Origin: Actinoallomurus iriomotensis
Lineage (GTDB): Bacteria; Actinomycetota; Actinomycetes; Streptosporangiales; Streptosporangiaceae
Assembly: GCF_030269445.1 (NCBI RefSeq)
Contig: NZ_BSTJ01000002.1
Location: forward strand, 186,001-250,000
Reading direction: 5' to 3'
Length of the DNA stretch: 64,000 nucleotides
Position numbers and translations under genes: made by a program. This document shows positions 33,797 to 44,800 of the stretch, in pieces; positions within the stretch are counted from its first letter, which is position 1, and the number at the start of each line of letters is the position of its first letter. The notes beneath the pieces are model-generated. The model was not told where the DNA came from and ran no database searches. It worked only from the letters and a program-made list of their open reading frames with translations.

Positions 33797-34878
33797 GCCG
33801 AGGCTCCCGCGGTCGACAGCCGGGACGAGCGGGCGATCCACACGAGCAGCGGACCACCGACGAAGGCGAGCAGCACGCTGACCGGAGTCTCCCAGGGCCG
33901 GATGACGATCCGGGCGAGCACGTCGGCGAGGATCATGACGTCGGCCGCGATCAGCGCGGACAGGACGAGCTGCGCGGCCATCCGCGCCCCGGTCGTCAGG
34001 ACCCGCGCGGCGAACGGGGCGAGGAGCCCGAGGAAGGCGATCGGCCCGGCGACGGCGACGGCGCAGCCGACGAGCAGCGACACGCTCCCGGCGACGGCCA
34101 GCCGGATCCGGCCGGGGTGGTGGCCGAGCGAGCGGGCGCCGTCGTCGCCGAGGCCGAGCGCCGCCAGGGGCCGGGCGCAGCAGAGCGCCGCGAGCAGGCC
34201 CACGGTGGCCAGCGGCAGGAGCGGCGCCAGTTCGGAGGTCCGCACCCCGGCGAGCGAGCCGATCGTCCAGTACCGGTACGTGTCGAAGGTCGACTGCGTG
34301 CCGAGCAGGACGTACGAGGTGAGGCCGTGGAAGGTGGCGCCGAGCGCGGAGCCCGCGAGGACCAGCCGCAGCGGCGACCCGGCGGTCCGCCCCGACGCGG
34401 CGAGCAGGAGGACCACCGCGCTCGCGGCCATCCCGCCGACCAGGGCCCACACCAGCAGCGCGGCCGACGATGACGCGCCGAAGAAGGTCAGGCCGAGGAC
34501 GACCGCGAAGGCCGCGCCGGAGTTGACGCCGAGCAGCCCGGTCTCGGCCAGCGGGTTGCGGGTCGCGGCCTGGAGCAGGCATCCGGCCGTGCCGAGACAG
34601 GCGCCGACGAGCACGGCGGCGAGGGTGCGCGGCAGGCGTACGCCGACGACGGCGAGCCGCAGCCGGGCGTCGGCGCGGGCGGCGGGATCGCCGGCGAGGT
34701 AGTTCCAGGCGTCGCGGGGAGAGCTCGATCCGGTGCCGATGAGCAGGGACGACAACACCAGGACCAGCAGGAGGGCGAGTGCGGCCAGGACCCAGAAGGC
34801 GGGCCGCACCGGCGACGGGCGGGGTCCGTGATGACCGGATCCGGATCTTTTCGGCCGCACCCCTTGCGCGATCGACAT
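33793..34878 (-). CDS. Fe-siderophore ABC importer permease (FecCD family), first subunit
   Basis: A 361-residue FecCD permease. RLPRTLAAVLVGACLGTAGC and LLQAATRNPLAETGLLGVNS give the family signature; VAGPIAFLGLLAPFAARVL is the coupling loop. A cytoplasmic basic N-terminus of about 25 residues precedes the first helix. Its start codon abuts the iron box (34878-34896), so the transcript is probably nearly leaderless and iron-repressed. First gene of the importer operon. Confidence 0.93.
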   Translation of the reverse strand: MSIAQGVRPKRSGSGHHGPRPSPVRPAFWVLAALALLLVLVLSSLLIGTGSSSPRDAWNYLAGDPAARADARLRLAVVGVRLPRTLAAVLVGACLGTAGCLLQAATRNPLAETGLLGVNSGAAFAVVLGLTFFGASSSAALLVWALVGGMAASAVVLLLAASGRTAGSPLRLVLAGSALGATFHGLTSYVLLGTQSTFDTYRYWTIGSLAGVRTSELAPLLPLATVGLLAALCCARPLAALGLGDDGARSLGHHPGRIRLAVAGSVSLLVGCAVAVAGPIAFLGLLAPFAARVLTTGARMAAQLVLSALIAADVMILADVLARIVIRPWETPVSVLLAFVGGPLLVWIARSSRLSTAGASA

Positions 34879-34896
34879 GAGGTTAGCCTAACCTAA
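34878..34896. promoter_or_regulatory. Iron box (IdeR/DmdR/DtxR type)
   Basis: TGAGGTTAGCCTAACCTAA differs from the actinobacterial consensus TTAGGTTAGCCTAACCTAA at two of 19 positions. It sits between the divergent importer operon (start 34878) and the binding-protein/ent operon (start 35038). An iron-loaded IdeR/DmdR repressor would shut both, so siderophore synthesis and uptake would rise when iron is scarce. No regulator gene is in the window. Confidence 0.88.
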
Positions 34897-35037
34897 GTTC
34901 GCCCGCCCGAACCTGGCGATTTCGAACGGCAGACGTCTGCCCGAGAACCCCCCTTTCGCCATGCCGGTTTCCGGCCAGTGCCCGGCCTTTCACCGCGTTT
35001 CCCCCGCCCGCTCACCGCCAAAACAGGGAGATTCACC

Positions 35038-35997
35038 GTGCTCTTCTCTTCACGCGGCCGCGCCCGCCCCGCCGTCGCGGCCGCCTTCCTCACCGCCTGC
35101 GCGCTGACCGCGACCGCCTGCGGATCCGCGGACGCCGGTGACGCGAAGGGGGCCACCACCGCGGTGACCGACGCGACCGGTGCGACGGTGGAGGTGCCCG
35201 CCGCGCCGAAACGGGTCGTGGTGCTCAGCGAACTCGACCTGGACTCGGCGCTCACCCTGGGCGTCAGGCCGGTGGGCCTCACCGCGGGCCGCGGCCGGCA
35301 GGGCGCGCCGGAGTACCTGGCGGCACAGGCGAAGGGCATCCCGCTCGTGGGCGCGGTGACCGGCCCGGACCTCGAGAAGGTCGTACGGGCCAGACCCGAT
35401 GTCATCCTCGCCGGGCAGCTCGCCGACAAGCAGGTGCTCGGGCGGCTGCGGAAGGTCGCCCCGACCGTCCTGACGACCGACGCCACCAAGGACTGGAAGA
35501 AGTCCGTCCAGCTCACCGGCAAGGTGCTCGGCCGGTCCGCCCAGGCGGAGAAGTTCGTCGCCGACTACGGCACGAAGGTCGCGGCGCTGAAGAAGGACCT
35601 CGGCCGGGAGGCCGGCGCGAGCGTGTCCGTGGCCCGCTACTCGGCCAAGGGCACCGCCGTCATGCAGCAGGGCGTGTTCGTCAGCGACGTCCTGGCGGAC
35701 CTGGGCTTCAAGCGTCCGGGTATCCAGAACGAGAAGGGCGCGGGCCACTCCACCCCGATCAGCGACGAGAACCTCGAGCAGATCGACGGCGACTGGCTGT
35801 TCATCGGCACTCTCTCCTCCACCGGCCCGGACGCCGGACTGCTCGGCGAACTGGCCGGCAAGCCCGCCTACCGGCAGCTGGGCGCCGTCCGCGACAAGCA
35901 CGCCACGGTGATCGACGGGTCGAAGTGGACGAGCCTGGGCGGTCCGCAGGCGGCCGTCTCGGTCCTGGACGACATCCGCAAGGCGATGGTCAGGTGA
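35038..35997 (+). CDS. Ferric-siderophore-binding lipoprotein
   Basis: A 319-residue periplasmic-binding-protein-fold protein. The N-terminus is a lipoprotein signal: basic SSRGRARP, hydrophobic AVAAAFLTACALTA and lipobox LTATAC-GS. The mature part starts with VTDATGATVEVPAAPKRVVVL and continues KVVRARPDVILAGQLADKQVL, the FecB/FepB layout with one long backbone helix. GTG at 35038 has CAGGGAGA upstream. Its TGA overlaps the start of entA, so uptake and synthesis genes are coupled. It delivers the ferric siderophore to the divergent FecCD importer. Confidence 0.92.
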   Translation: MLFSSRGRARPAVAAAFLTACALTATACGSADAGDAKGATTAVTDATGATVEVPAAPKRVVVLSELDLDSALTLGVRPVGLTAGRGRQGAPEYLAAQAKGIPLVGAVTGPDLEKVVRARPDVILAGQLADKQVLGRLRKVAPTVLTTDATKDWKKSVQLTGKVLGRSAQAEKFVADYGTKVAALKKDLGREAGASVSVARYSAKGTAVMQQGVFVSDVLADLGFKRPGIQNEKGAGHSTPISDENLEQIDGDWLFIGTLSSTGPDAGLLGELAGKPAYRQLGAVRDKHATVIDGSKWTSLGGPQAAVSVLDDIRKAMVR

Positions 35998-36791
35998 GCG
36001 CCGGTCCGGAACTCGACGGACGGTTCGCCCTGGTCACCGGGGCGGGCCGGGGGATCGGCGCCGCGGTGGTCGCGCGCCTGGCCGGCGACGGTGCCCGCGT
36101 CCTCGCCACCGACCTGGACCTCGAAGGCGCCGAGGCGCTCGCCGGCACGTACCCCGGTCAGGTCACCGCCCGGGCGCTCGACGTCACCGACGCGGCCGCC
36201 GTCGAGTCGCTCGTCGAGGAGGCCGAGCGCGCGCTCGGCCCGCTGGACGTCGCGGTCAACGTCGCGGGCGTACTGCGCCGCTCGGACGTCACGGAACTGA
36301 CGGACGAGGACTGGGCGCACACGTTCGCCGTCAACACCGACGGCGTCTTCCACGTCTCACGGTCCGCCGCGCGCCGCATGGCCGCACGCGGCCGCGGCAG
36401 CATCGTCACCGTCGCCTCGAACGCGGCCGGCGTGCCGCGGGCGGGCATGTCCGCCTACGCCGCCTCCAAGGCCGCCGCGGTGATGTTCACCAAGTGCCTC
36501 GGCCTGGAGGTGGCCGCCCGCGGGGTCCGCTGCAACACCGTCTCGCCCGGCTCGACCCTCACCGACATGCAGCGTTCGATGTGGGCGGCCGCCGGCGTCC
36601 AGGACGAGGAGGCCGCCGCGCGGCGCGTCATCGAGGGCGACCTCGCGGCGCACCGCACGGGCATCCCCCTCGGCCGGATCGCCGACCCGGCCGACATCGC
36701 CGACGCCGTCCTGTTCCTCGTCTCCGACCGTGCCCGTCACATCACCATGCACGACCTGTACGTCGACGGCGGAGCCACCCTTCGGGCCTGA
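35994..36791 (+). CDS. entA: 2,3-dihydro-2,3-dihydroxybenzoate dehydrogenase
   Basis: A 265-residue classical SDR. Cofactor motif [27 protein letters not shown], and catalytic Ser near VASNAAG with Tyr-x-x-x-Lys in [12 protein letters not shown]. In the EntA/DhbA role it oxidises 2,3-dihydro-2,3-dihydroxybenzoate to 2,3-dihydroxybenzoate with NAD. The assignment depends on its place next to entC, entE and entB; as an isolated SDR the substrate would be uncertain. GTG at 35994 overlaps the binding-protein TGA. Confidence 0.9.
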   Translation: MSAGPELDGRFALVTGAGRGIGAAVVARLAGDGARVLATDLDLEGAEALAGTYPGQVTARALDVTDAAAVESLVEEAERALGPLDVAVNVAGVLRRSDVTELTDEDWAHTFAVNTDGVFHVSRSAARRMAARGRGSIVTVASNAAGVPRAGMSAYAASKAAAVMFTKCLGLEVAARGVRCNTVSPGSTLTDMQRSMWAAAGVQDEEAAARRVIEGDLAAHRTGIPLGRIADPADIADAVLFLVSDRARHITMHDLYVDGGATLRA

Positions 36792-36841
36792 GCGACCGCC
36801 CCCGCTCCGCCGGCTCGTGCCCTCCCCCGACTGGAGACCCC

Positions 36842-38047
36842 ATGTCCACCTCCCTGCACCACGCTCCTCCCCCGGCTTCCGGCCCCCGGCTGCTGTCACC
36901 CGGCGAGGCGACCGCCCTGCTCGACGCCTACCAGCCCGGCACCGACCGGTTCCTCGCCTCGCCCCACGCCACGCTGCTGGGCCGCGGTACCGCCGCCGAC
37001 GTGCCCCATGACGCCCGGCCGCTCACGCGACGGGTACGGGACGTCCTCGACGCACGGCGGCGCGCGGGCGACCCGGCACCGGTCGTCGTCGGCTCGCTGC
37101 CCTTCGCCCCGGACGCGCCGCCCGCGCTGGCCGTGCCCGAGTCCGTACGGTGGGCGCCGCCGCTGCACCAGGACCCGCTGATCGCGCTGCCCGTACGCGA
37201 GGACGAGCCCGCCGGCTGGCAGGTGCGGGAGGTGCCCGCGCCGGAGCTTTACGGCGCGGCGGTCGCCGCCGCGGTCGAGCGGATGCGCGCCGGGGAGTTC
37301 GCCAAGGTGGTCCTCGCCCGCACGCTCGAGCTGACGGCGCCGCGCGAGCCGGACCTGCCGGCCATGCTGCGCCGCCTGGCCCGCCGCGACCCGGCCGGCT
37401 ACACGTTCGCCGTGCCCAGCGCGCCGGGCCGGCTGCTGATCGGCGCCAGTCCCGAGCTCCTCGTCGCCCGGCGGAACGGGCGGCTCATCGCCAACCCGCT
37501 CGCCGGTTCCGCGCCCCGCAGCGCGGACCTGGCCGAGGACGTCCGGCGCGCGGCCGCGCTCCTGGAGTCGCCGAAGGACCTGCACGAGCACGCCGTCGTC
37601 GTGGACGCCGTACGCGAGGCGCTCGCGCCGTTCTGCTCCCGCCTGGACGTGCCCGCGCGGCCGACGCTGGCCCGCACCGGGGACATGTGGCACCTGTCCA
37701 CCACCGTCACCGGCGCGCTCGCCGACCCGGGCGTCACCGCCCTGGACCTGGCCTCGGCCCTGCACCCCACCCCGGCGGTGTGCGGCACGCCGACCGAACT
37801 CGCGCACACGGTCATCGCCGAGTCCGAGCCCTTCGACCGCGGCCCGTACACCGGCATGGTCGGCTGGCAGGACGCCGACGGCGACGGCGAGTGGGTCGTG
37901 ACGATCCGCTGCGCCGAGGCCGAGGGCCGGTCGCTGCGGCTGTTCGCGGGCGCGGGCGTGGTGGCCGCCTCCACGCCGGAGACCGAGACCGCCGAGACGA
38001 GCGCCAAGTTCCGCACGTTCCTCAACGCCGTGGGGGCCGCCCTGTGA
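36842..38047 (+). CDS. entC: Isochorismate synthase
   Basis: A 401-residue chorismate-binding enzyme. [15 protein letters not shown] holds the general-base Lys, and [40 protein letters not shown] and [13 protein letters not shown] with [16 protein letters not shown] follow the EntC/DhbC/MenF order. It isomerises chorismate to isochorismate, the first step toward 2,3-dihydroxybenzoate. ATG at 36842 behind CTGGAGACC. Its TGA overlaps the entE GTG. Membership in this cluster favours the siderophore rather than menaquinone role. Confidence 0.95.
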   Translation: MSTSLHHAPPPASGPRLLSPGEATALLDAYQPGTDRFLASPHATLLGRGTAADVPHDARPLTRRVRDVLDARRRAGDPAPVVVGSLPFAPDAPPALAVPESVRWAPPLHQDPLIALPVREDEPAGWQVREVPAPELYGAAVAAAVERMRAGEFAKVVLARTLELTAPREPDLPAMLRRLARRDPAGYTFAVPSAPGRLLIGASPELLVARRNGRLIANPLAGSAPRSADLAEDVRRAAALLESPKDLHEHAVVVDAVREALAPFCSRLDVPARPTLARTGDMWHLSTTVTGALADPGVTALDLASALHPTPAVCGTPTELAHTVIAESEPFDRGPYTGMVGWQDADGDGEWVVTIRCAEAEGRSLRLFAGAGVVAASTPETETAETSAKFRTFLNAVGAAL

Positions 38048-39693
38048 GTGAGGCACCGGCCACCACGCCGGGTGTCGACGCGCCCACCTGGCCGCCGGAG
38101 TTCGCCGAGCGCTACCGCGCGGCGGGTTACTGGCGCGGGGAGACCTTCGGCCGCATGCTGCGCGAGCGCGCCGCCGCGCACCCGGACCGGACCGCGCTGG
38201 TCGACCCGGCGCCCGAGCGGCGCACCTGGACGTACCGGGAGCTGGACGAGCGCGCCGACCGGCTGGCCGCCGGGTTCGCGGCGCGCGGGATCGGCCGGGG
38301 CGACCGGGTGGTCCTGCAGCTGCCGAATGTCGGCGAGTTCGTCGAGGTCGTCTTCGCGCTGTTCCGGATCGGCGCGCTGCCCGTGTACGCGCTGCCCGCG
38401 CACCGCGACACGGAGATCGGCTACTTCTGCTCCTTCACCGAGGCGGTCGCCTACGTCATCCCCGACCGGCACGCGGGCTTCGACCACCGCGCGCTCGCGG
38501 CCCGGGTCCAGGAGCGCACGCCGAGCCTGCGGCACGTCTTCGTCGCCGGCGAGCCGGGCGTCCACACCGCGCTGGCGGACGTGCCCGTCGCCGCGGACCC
38601 GCCGGAGGCCGGGCCGGAACCGCACGAACTGGCGTTCCTGCAGCTGTCGGGCGGCACCACCGGCGTGCCGAAGCTCATCCCCCGCACCCACGACGACTAC
38701 ATCTACTCGCTGCGGGGCTCGAACGAGATCTGCGACGTCGGCGCGGACACCCGTTTCCTCGTCGTGCTGCCGGCCGCGCACAACTTCCCGATGAGCTCGC
38801 CCGGCTGGCTGGGCACGCTGTACGCCGGGGGCACCGTCGTGCTGTGCCCCCGGCCCGACCCGGAGACCGCCTTCCCGCTGATCGAGCGGGAGCGGATCAC
38901 GATGACCGGGCTGGTGCCCCCGCTCGCCCTCGTGTGGACGGAGGCCGGCCCGGCCACGAGGTACGACCTGTCGAGCCTGGAGCTCGTGCTCGTCGGCGGC
39001 GCCAAGTACGGCGAGGAGGCGGCACGGCGGCTGGCGCCCGCGCTGGGCGGCCGGCTCATGCAGGTGTTCGGCACGGCCGAGGGCCTGGTCAACTACACGC
39101 GGCTGGACGACGACGAGGAGACCGTCGTCACCACGCAGGGCCGGCCGATCTCACCCGACGATGAGATCCGCATCGTCGACGACGCGGGGAACGAGGTCGC
39201 CGAGGGCGAGTTCGGGCACCTGCTGACGCGCGGCCCGTACACCGTCCGGGGCTACTGGCGGGCGCCCGCGCACAACGCGACGGCCTTCACCGAGGACGGT
39301 TTCTACCGCACCGGAGACATCGTCCGCCGCACCCCGACCGGCCATCTCGTCGTCGAGGGCCGGGCCAAGGACCAGATCAACCGGGGCGGCGAGAAGGTGG
39401 CGCCGGCGGAGATCGAGAACATCATCCTCGCCCATCCGTCCGTGCACGACGTGTCGGTCGTCGCGGTGGCCGACGAGTACCTCGGTGAGCGCTCCCTCGC
39501 CTACGTCATCCTGCGCGCGGGCGCGGAGCCGCTGAAGCCCGTCGCCATCAAGCGGTTCGTCCGCGAGCGCGGCGTCGCCGCCTACAAGGTCCCCGACCTC
39601 ATCGAGTTCGTCGACGCCTTCCCGCACACCGGCGTCGGCAAGGTCAGCAAGAAGCGGTTGCGATCCACCGCGGTCACCCACGAACAGCAGTGA
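38044..39693 (+). CDS. entE: 2,3-dihydroxybenzoate-AMP ligase
   Basis: A 549-residue stand-alone adenylation enzyme. P-loop [20 protein letters not shown], the aryl-acid pocket segment [54 protein letters not shown] and the catalytic Lys region at the C-terminus ([11 protein letters not shown]) match EntE/DhbE. It activates 2,3-dihydroxybenzoate as the AMP ester and loads it on the carrier domain of EntB. GTG at 38044 overlaps the entC stop. Confidence 0.95.
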   Translation: MSEAPATTPGVDAPTWPPEFAERYRAAGYWRGETFGRMLRERAAAHPDRTALVDPAPERRTWTYRELDERADRLAAGFAARGIGRGDRVVLQLPNVGEFVEVVFALFRIGALPVYALPAHRDTEIGYFCSFTEAVAYVIPDRHAGFDHRALAARVQERTPSLRHVFVAGEPGVHTALADVPVAADPPEAGPEPHELAFLQLSGGTTGVPKLIPRTHDDYIYSLRGSNEICDVGADTRFLVVLPAAHNFPMSSPGWLGTLYAGGTVVLCPRPDPETAFPLIERERITMTGLVPPLALVWTEAGPATRYDLSSLELVLVGGAKYGEEAARRLAPALGGRLMQVFGTAEGLVNYTRLDDDEETVVTTQGRPISPDDEIRIVDDAGNEVAEGEFGHLLTRGPYTVRGYWRAPAHNATAFTEDGFYRTGDIVRRTPTGHLVVEGRAKDQINRGGEKVAPAEIENIILAHPSVHDVSVVAVADEYLGERSLAYVILRAGAEPLKPVAIKRFVRERGVAAYKVPDLIEFVDAFPHTGVGKVSKKRLRSTAVTHEQQ

Positions 39694-39704
39694 AAGGCCA
39701 CACC

Positions 39705-40571
39705 ATGGCACTTCCCGCCATCGCCTCCTACCCGCTCCCGGTCGAGGACGAGCTGCCCGCCAACCGCGCCGCCTGGACCGTGGACCCCGCGCGCGCCGTA
39801 CTCCTTGTCCACGACCTGCAGAACCACTTCCTCGGCGCGTTCCCGTCCGGCGAGCAGCCCGTCTCCGGCATGCTCGCCAACACGACCGGCCTGCTGCGGC
39901 GCTGCCGCCGCCTCGGCGTGCCGGTCGTCTACTCGGCCCAGCGCGGCGGCCAGACACCGGAGGAGCGCGGGCTCCAGCTCGACTTCTGGGGCCGGGGCGT
40001 CGCGGACGACCCGCAGGCGCTCGCCATGCCGGAGCCGGTCGCGCCCGAGGACGGGGACACCGTCATCACCAAGTGGAAGTACAGCGCGTTCGTACGCACC
40101 GACCTGGAGGCGCTGCTGCGCGAGTCGGGCCGCGACCAGCTGATCGTCGTCGGCGTGTACGCGCACATCGGGGTGCTGATGAGCGCCTGCGACGCCTGGA
40201 TGCGGGACATCCAGGCGTTCGTCGTCGCCGACGCCGTCGCCGACTTCTCCCGCGAGGAGCACGACATGGCGCTGCGCTGGGCGGCCGGCCGCTGCGCCGT
40301 CGTGACCACCACGGACGCGCTCCTGAGCGGGCCGCTGGGCGGCACGGGCCTCACCGTGGAACGGATCCGCGCCGACGTCGCCGACTCCCTCGGCGAGGAC
40401 CCCGCGGACATCCCGGTCGACGAGAACCTCGTGGACTACGGCATCGACTCGGTGCGCATCATGACGCTGCTGGAACGCTGGCGCCGCGAGCACGGCGTCG
40501 AGGCGGCCTTCGCCGACCTCGCCGAGCAACCGGCCATCGAGTCCTGGGCCCCGCTCCTGGGGGTTTCTTGA
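39705..40571 (+). CDS. entB: Isochorismatase with aryl carrier domain
   Basis: A 288-residue two-domain protein. Residues 1-205 are the isochorismatase: Asp in LLVHDLQNHFL, Lys in ITKWKYSAF, and VGVYAHIGVLMSACDAW in which Gly replaces the usual nucleophile Cys, as expected for vinyl-ether hydrolysis. Residues about 215-285 are the aryl carrier, with the pantetheine Ser in NLVDYGIDSVRIMTL. ATG at 39705 has GAAAGG upstream and aligns with the family start; a GTG at 39690 overlapping the entE stop is possible. The final TGA now comes from the end of the inserted TnpB element; the empty site would read TCATGA, giving the same protein. Confidence 0.94.
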   Translation: MALPAIASYPLPVEDELPANRAAWTVDPARAVLLVHDLQNHFLGAFPSGEQPVSGMLANTTGLLRRCRRLGVPVVYSAQRGGQTPEERGLQLDFWGRGVADDPQALAMPEPVAPEDGDTVITKWKYSAFVRTDLEALLRESGRDQLIVVGVYAHIGVLMSACDAWMRDIQAFVVADAVADFSREEHDMALRWAAGRCAVVTTTDALLSGPLGGTGLTVERIRADVADSLGEDPADIPVDENLVDYGIDSVRIMTLLERWRREHGVEAAFADLAEQPAIESWAPLLGVS

Positions 40572-40700
40572 CGTCCTCCCCCGTTCGAAGGCGGGGGATT
40601 TCCAACCCGATCCCCCTACGCAGAGGAGAGAACAGGTTGAGGTTCGCGGTTCAAGGCCCCGCCCAACGGCTGGAGGGCTCCCCGCACGGGAGGTCGGTCG
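40568..40700 (-). ncRNA. Candidate omega RNA (reRNA) scaffold of TnpB copy 1
   Basis: The last 130 bp of the element, overlapping the tnpB 3' end, is nearly identical to the matching end of copy 2 even past the stop codon. It holds a stem TCCCCCG/CGGGGGA (40577-40583 with 40592-40598) and ends in GGACGTCAA. In TnpB systems the guide RNA scaffold lies here and the guide is the flanking sequence, which would be the 3' end of entB read antisense (GAAACCCCCAGGAGC). Boundaries are approximate; expression is not shown. Confidence 0.45.
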
Positions 40701-41766
40701 GGGTCGGTTGGTCGGGGCAGGCACGTCACGGCACGTCCTGCCGCGATGTTCTTGGCCGCGTTCACGTCCGCGTGATCGACATGCCCGCAGGCGCGACAGC
40801 GGAAAACCGTTTGGCTCTCACGGTTGTCCGCTGCGCAATGCCCACAGGCATGACAGGTCTGGGAGGTGTACGCGGGGTTGATCTTTTCGACCCGGCCGGC
40901 GGCTTTGTGCTCCAGCCGGATCGCCAAGTGGCCCCATCCGGCCGCGTGGATGGAACGGTTGAGTCCCGTTTTGGCTCGCACGTTCACCCCCGGCGCGGCG
41001 ATCGTGCCGCGCGCCGAACGGACCATGGCCCCGATCTTCAAATCTTCGACGCGGATCAGGTCGAAACGGCGAGCCAGATCGGTGGAAGTCTTTTCGACCC
41101 AATCTTTGCGACGGTCGGTTTGGCGGGCTTTCAACCGGGCGATCGCGGTCTTGATACGCCTGCGCCGGTTCGACCCCCGCTGCGCCCGGGCCAGCCGGCG
41201 TTGCAGCCGCCCCAGGCGTTCGGCCTCGCTGTCGCGCAGGCCCGGCACCGAGGACAACTCACCGGTAGACAGGGCGGCCGAGACAGCCACACCACGATCC
41301 ACACCCACGACCGCACCCGTACCCGGCCCCTCGACCGGCGGTGGGATCACCGCAAAACAGACATGCCAGCGGCCCGCCCGATCCCGGTTCACCCGGAACG
41401 ACCTGGCCTCGTCGGGGACGTCGCGGGACCAGCGGAACCGCACCCAGCCCACCTTCGGAATCCGAACCTCACCGACCTTGCGAGACAGCCGCCGAACATC
41501 CCATTGGCCCCCACGGCGGCCCACGATCCGGAACCCCTCATGCACCCCCGCCTTACGCCACCTCGGACGCCGATGCGTCCCAGCGAAGAAACGCGCCATG
41601 GCCTGAGCGAAATCCCGCAACGCCTGCTGCTGCACCGTCTGAGACCCCGCCCCGGCCGCCAATGCAGATGCTGCTCACACGCCAGATTCCACACATACCG
41701 GGCATGCGCACAGTGCTCCAGCAACACCGCCTCCTGAGCGGACGTGGGCTGAAGCCGAAATCGCAT
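40616..41766 (-). pseudogene. tnpB: tnpB of copy 1, frameshifted near the N-terminus
   Basis: From ATG 41766 the frame reads MRFRLQPTSAQEAVLLEHCA to HLHWRPG, the normal TnpB start. Relative to copy 2 about 22 residues are then missing and the frame changes near 41660; the rest (from a TTG near 41662) is a 348-residue open frame, GSQTVQQQALRDFAQ onward. That frame keeps the RuvC Asp in VVGVDRGVAVSAAL, Glu in IRVEDLKIG, the zinc knuckle CHACGHCAADN/CRACGH and Asp in HADVNAAKNIA. The nuclease core is intact but the RNA-binding N-terminal part is broken. The deletion lies between GGCGGC-GGG short repeats. Confidence 0.85.
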
Positions 41767-41810
41767 ACCAGCACGCTAACCACCACCACCGACATTCTGA
41801 GGAGGGAGCG

Positions 41811-41848
41811 GTGTGGGGACCCCGGCCCGAAGGCCGGGGTCCCCACAC
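41811..41848. repeat. Left-end hairpin of TnpB element copy 1
   Basis: GTGTGGGGACCCCGGCC at 41811-41827 and its exact complement at 41832-41848 enclose a CGAA loop: a perfect 17-bp stem. Copy 2 has a shorter version at 62156-62181. Such subterminal hairpins are recognised as single strands by HUH transposases. It ends 10 bp before the entF ATG and may hinder transcription or translation of entF. Confidence 0.8.
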
Positions 41849-41858
41849 CGCGGAACCG

Positions 41859-44800
41859 ATGACCGACCCGGCGAACACCGTGCTGCCGCTCACGGCGGCG
41901 CAGTCGGGCATGTGGTACGCGCAGGCGCTCGACCCGCTCAGCCCGGCGCAGAACACCGCGGAGTGCCTGGAGATCGACGGACCGCTGGACCCGGAGCTGT
42001 TCGCCGCGGCCCTGCGGCGGGTGGTGGCCGAGACCGACGCGCTGCGGGTCCGCGTCGAGGACACGCCGGAGGGCCCGCGCCAGCACGTGCGCGCCGCGGT
42101 CGAGCCGCCGCTGACCGTACGGGACCTGCACCGGACCGGTGACGCCGGCCGGCGGGCCGAGGAGTGGATGCGCGCCGACCTGGCCGAGCCCGTCGACCTG
42201 GCCGCCGGCCCGCTGTTCGGTCACGCCCTGCTCCGCGTCGGCGAGGAGCGGTGGCTGTGGTACCAGCGCATCCACCACATCGTCATGGACGGCTACGGCT
42301 ACTCCCTGCTCGTGCGGCGGACCGCCGAGGTGTACGGGGCGCTCACACGCGGCGAGGAGCCCGGCCCGCGGACCTTCGGGTCCCTGGCCGAACTCGTCGC
42401 GCAGGACGCCGAGTACCGCTCCTCGGACGCCTTCGCCGCCGACCGCGCCCACTGGGCGGAGTCCCTGGCCGACCCGCCCGAGCCTCCGCGGCTCGCCGGA
42501 CGCGGCGCGGCGTCCTCCCGCACGTTCCTGCGTCACACGGCGTACCTGCCGCCCGAGTCCGCCGAACGCGTGCGCGCTCTCGCCGGCCGGCTCCGCGCGA
42601 CCTGGCCGGACGTCCTGATCGCCGCGCAGGCCCTCTACACCTCCCGCGCCACCGCACGCACCGACGTGGTGCTCGGGCTGCCCATGATGGGCCGCATGGG
42701 GTCGGTCGCGCTGCGCGTGCCCGCGATGGTGATGAACGTGCTGCCGCTGCGGCTCACCGTCTCCCCCGAGGCGACGTTCGCCGAGCTCGTCCGGCAGGTC
42801 GTGCTCGGCATCCGGGAGCTGCGCCGTCACCAGCGCTACCGCTACGAGGACATCCGCCGCGACCTGGGCCTCCTCGGCGGGAACCGCGGGCTGGTCGGCC
42901 CCCTCGTCAACGTCATGCCCTTCGACTACGGCGTGGACTTCGCCGGCGCGCCCGCGCGGGCGCGGAACCTGTCCGCCGGTCCCGTCGACGACCTCACCGT
43001 CAACGTCTACGACCGCGCCGACGGCCGGGGCCTGCGCGTCGACCACGACGGCAACCCGGCGCTGTACGACGACGCCGCGCTCGCCGCGCACCAGGAGCGC
43101 CTCCTCCACCTCGTGGACCGGCTCTCCGGTGTCGACCCGTCGGCCCCGCTGTCCGCGCACGGCATCGCGACGCCGGCCGAACACGTCCGCGTCGTCGAGA
43201 AGTTCAACCGCACGGACCACGCGGTGCCGCCGACGACGCTCATCGGGCCCATCGAGTCGCGCGTGATACGGAGCCCGCACGCGACCGCGCTGGTGTACGG
43301 CGACACCCGCCTCACGTACGCGGAGCTGAACGCTCGCGCGAACCGGCTGGCCCGCCACCTGCAGTCCCTCGGCGCCCGGCCCGGGGCGGTGGTGGCGGTG
43401 TCGGTGCCGCGCTCGGCGGAGCTGATCGTCGCCCTGCTCGCCGTGCTGAAGACGGGCGCGGCGTACCTGCCGCTCGACCCCGGCTATCCGGCCCCGCGGC
43501 TGGCGTTCATGCTGGAGGACGCCGCGCCGGTGTGCGCGGTCACCGACCACGAGGGGCGTCTCCCGGACGACACCCGCACCCCGGTCGTCGCCCTCGACGG
43601 CCTCGACGTGTCCGCGTACCCGCCGATCGATCCCGCCCGGCCGCTCACGCCCGCACACACCGCGTACGTCATCTACACCTCCGGTTCGACGGGACGGCCC
43701 AAGGGCGTCGTCGTCTCGCACCGGGCGATCGACAACCGGCTGCGCTGGATGCAGCACGAGTACCGGCTGACCGCGGAGGACCGGGTGCTGCAGAAGACAC
43801 CGTCGTCGTTCGACGTGTCCGTGTGGGAGTTCTTCTGGCCGCTGCGCGAGGGCGCGACGCTCGTCGTCGCCGAGCCCGGCGGCCACCGGGACCCGGCCTA
43901 CCTGGCCCGCCTGATCCGGGAGCAGGGCGTCACCACCTGCCACTTCGTGCCGTCGATGCTCCAGGTCTTCCTGGCCGAGGCCGACGTGTCGCAGTGCGGC
44001 GGCCTGCGCCGGGTCTTCTGCAGCGGCGAGGCGCTGCCGCGCGAGACCGCGAACGCCTTCGGGCGCGCGCTGCCCGGGGTCGAACTGCACAACCTGTACG
44101 GGCCGACGGAGGCGGCGGTCGACGTCACCTACCACGCCTGCGCGACGGACGGCTCCGGCCCGGTGCCGATCGGCCGGCCGGTCTGGAACACCCGCCTGTA
44201 CGTGCTCGACGCGGCGCTGCGGCCCTGCCCGCCGGGCGTGCCGGGCGAGCTCTACCTGGCGGGACGGCAGCTCGCCGACGGTTACCTGAACCGCGCGGAG
44301 CTGACGGCGTCACGGTTCGTCGACGACCCGTACGGTCCAGCGGACGGGCGCATGTACCGGACCGGCGACCTGGCCCGCTGGACCGAGCAGGGCGAGGTGG
44401 AGTACCTGGGCCGCACCGACCACCAGGTGAAGCTGCGGGGACAGCGCGTCGAGCTAGGCGAGGTCGAGGCGGCGCTGACGGCGCGGCCCGGCGTGGACGG
44501 CGCCTGCGCCGTGGTGCGGGAGGACCGGCCGGGACGGCAGTGGCTCGTCGGCTACGTCACGGGCGGCGCCGACCCGGCGTCCGTGCGGGCGGAGCTGGCG
44601 CGGGTGCTTCCCGAGCACATGGTCCCGGCGGCGGTCGTCGCCCTCGACGCCTTCCCGCTGAGCCCCAGCGGCAAGCTGGACCGCGACGCGTTGCCCGCCC
44701 CGGAGTTCACCGGCGGCGGGAACGCGCGGCCGCCGTCCGGACCGCACGAGGCGACACTGACCCGGCTGTACGCGGAGGTGCTCGGGGTCGAGCGGGTCGG

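Larger units (their letters stand above)
40568..41858 (-). mobile_element. TnpB-only (IS1341/IS605-type) element, copy 1, inside the ent operon
   Basis: The 1291-bp element carries tnpB on the minus strand and no tnpA transposase. Its left end (higher coordinate) abuts the entF start, flanked by TCAT in element orientation; its right end (40568-40571) reads TCAA in element orientation, joined to entB. IS608-type elements cut after TTAC on the left and TCAA on the right, so these ends are of the expected kind. A perfect 17-bp hairpin lies near the left end and a GC hairpin near the right end. Removing 40568-41858 gives TTTCATGACC, an ATGA overlap between entB and entF. A closely related copy lies at 62140-63197. 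Confidence 0.85.
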
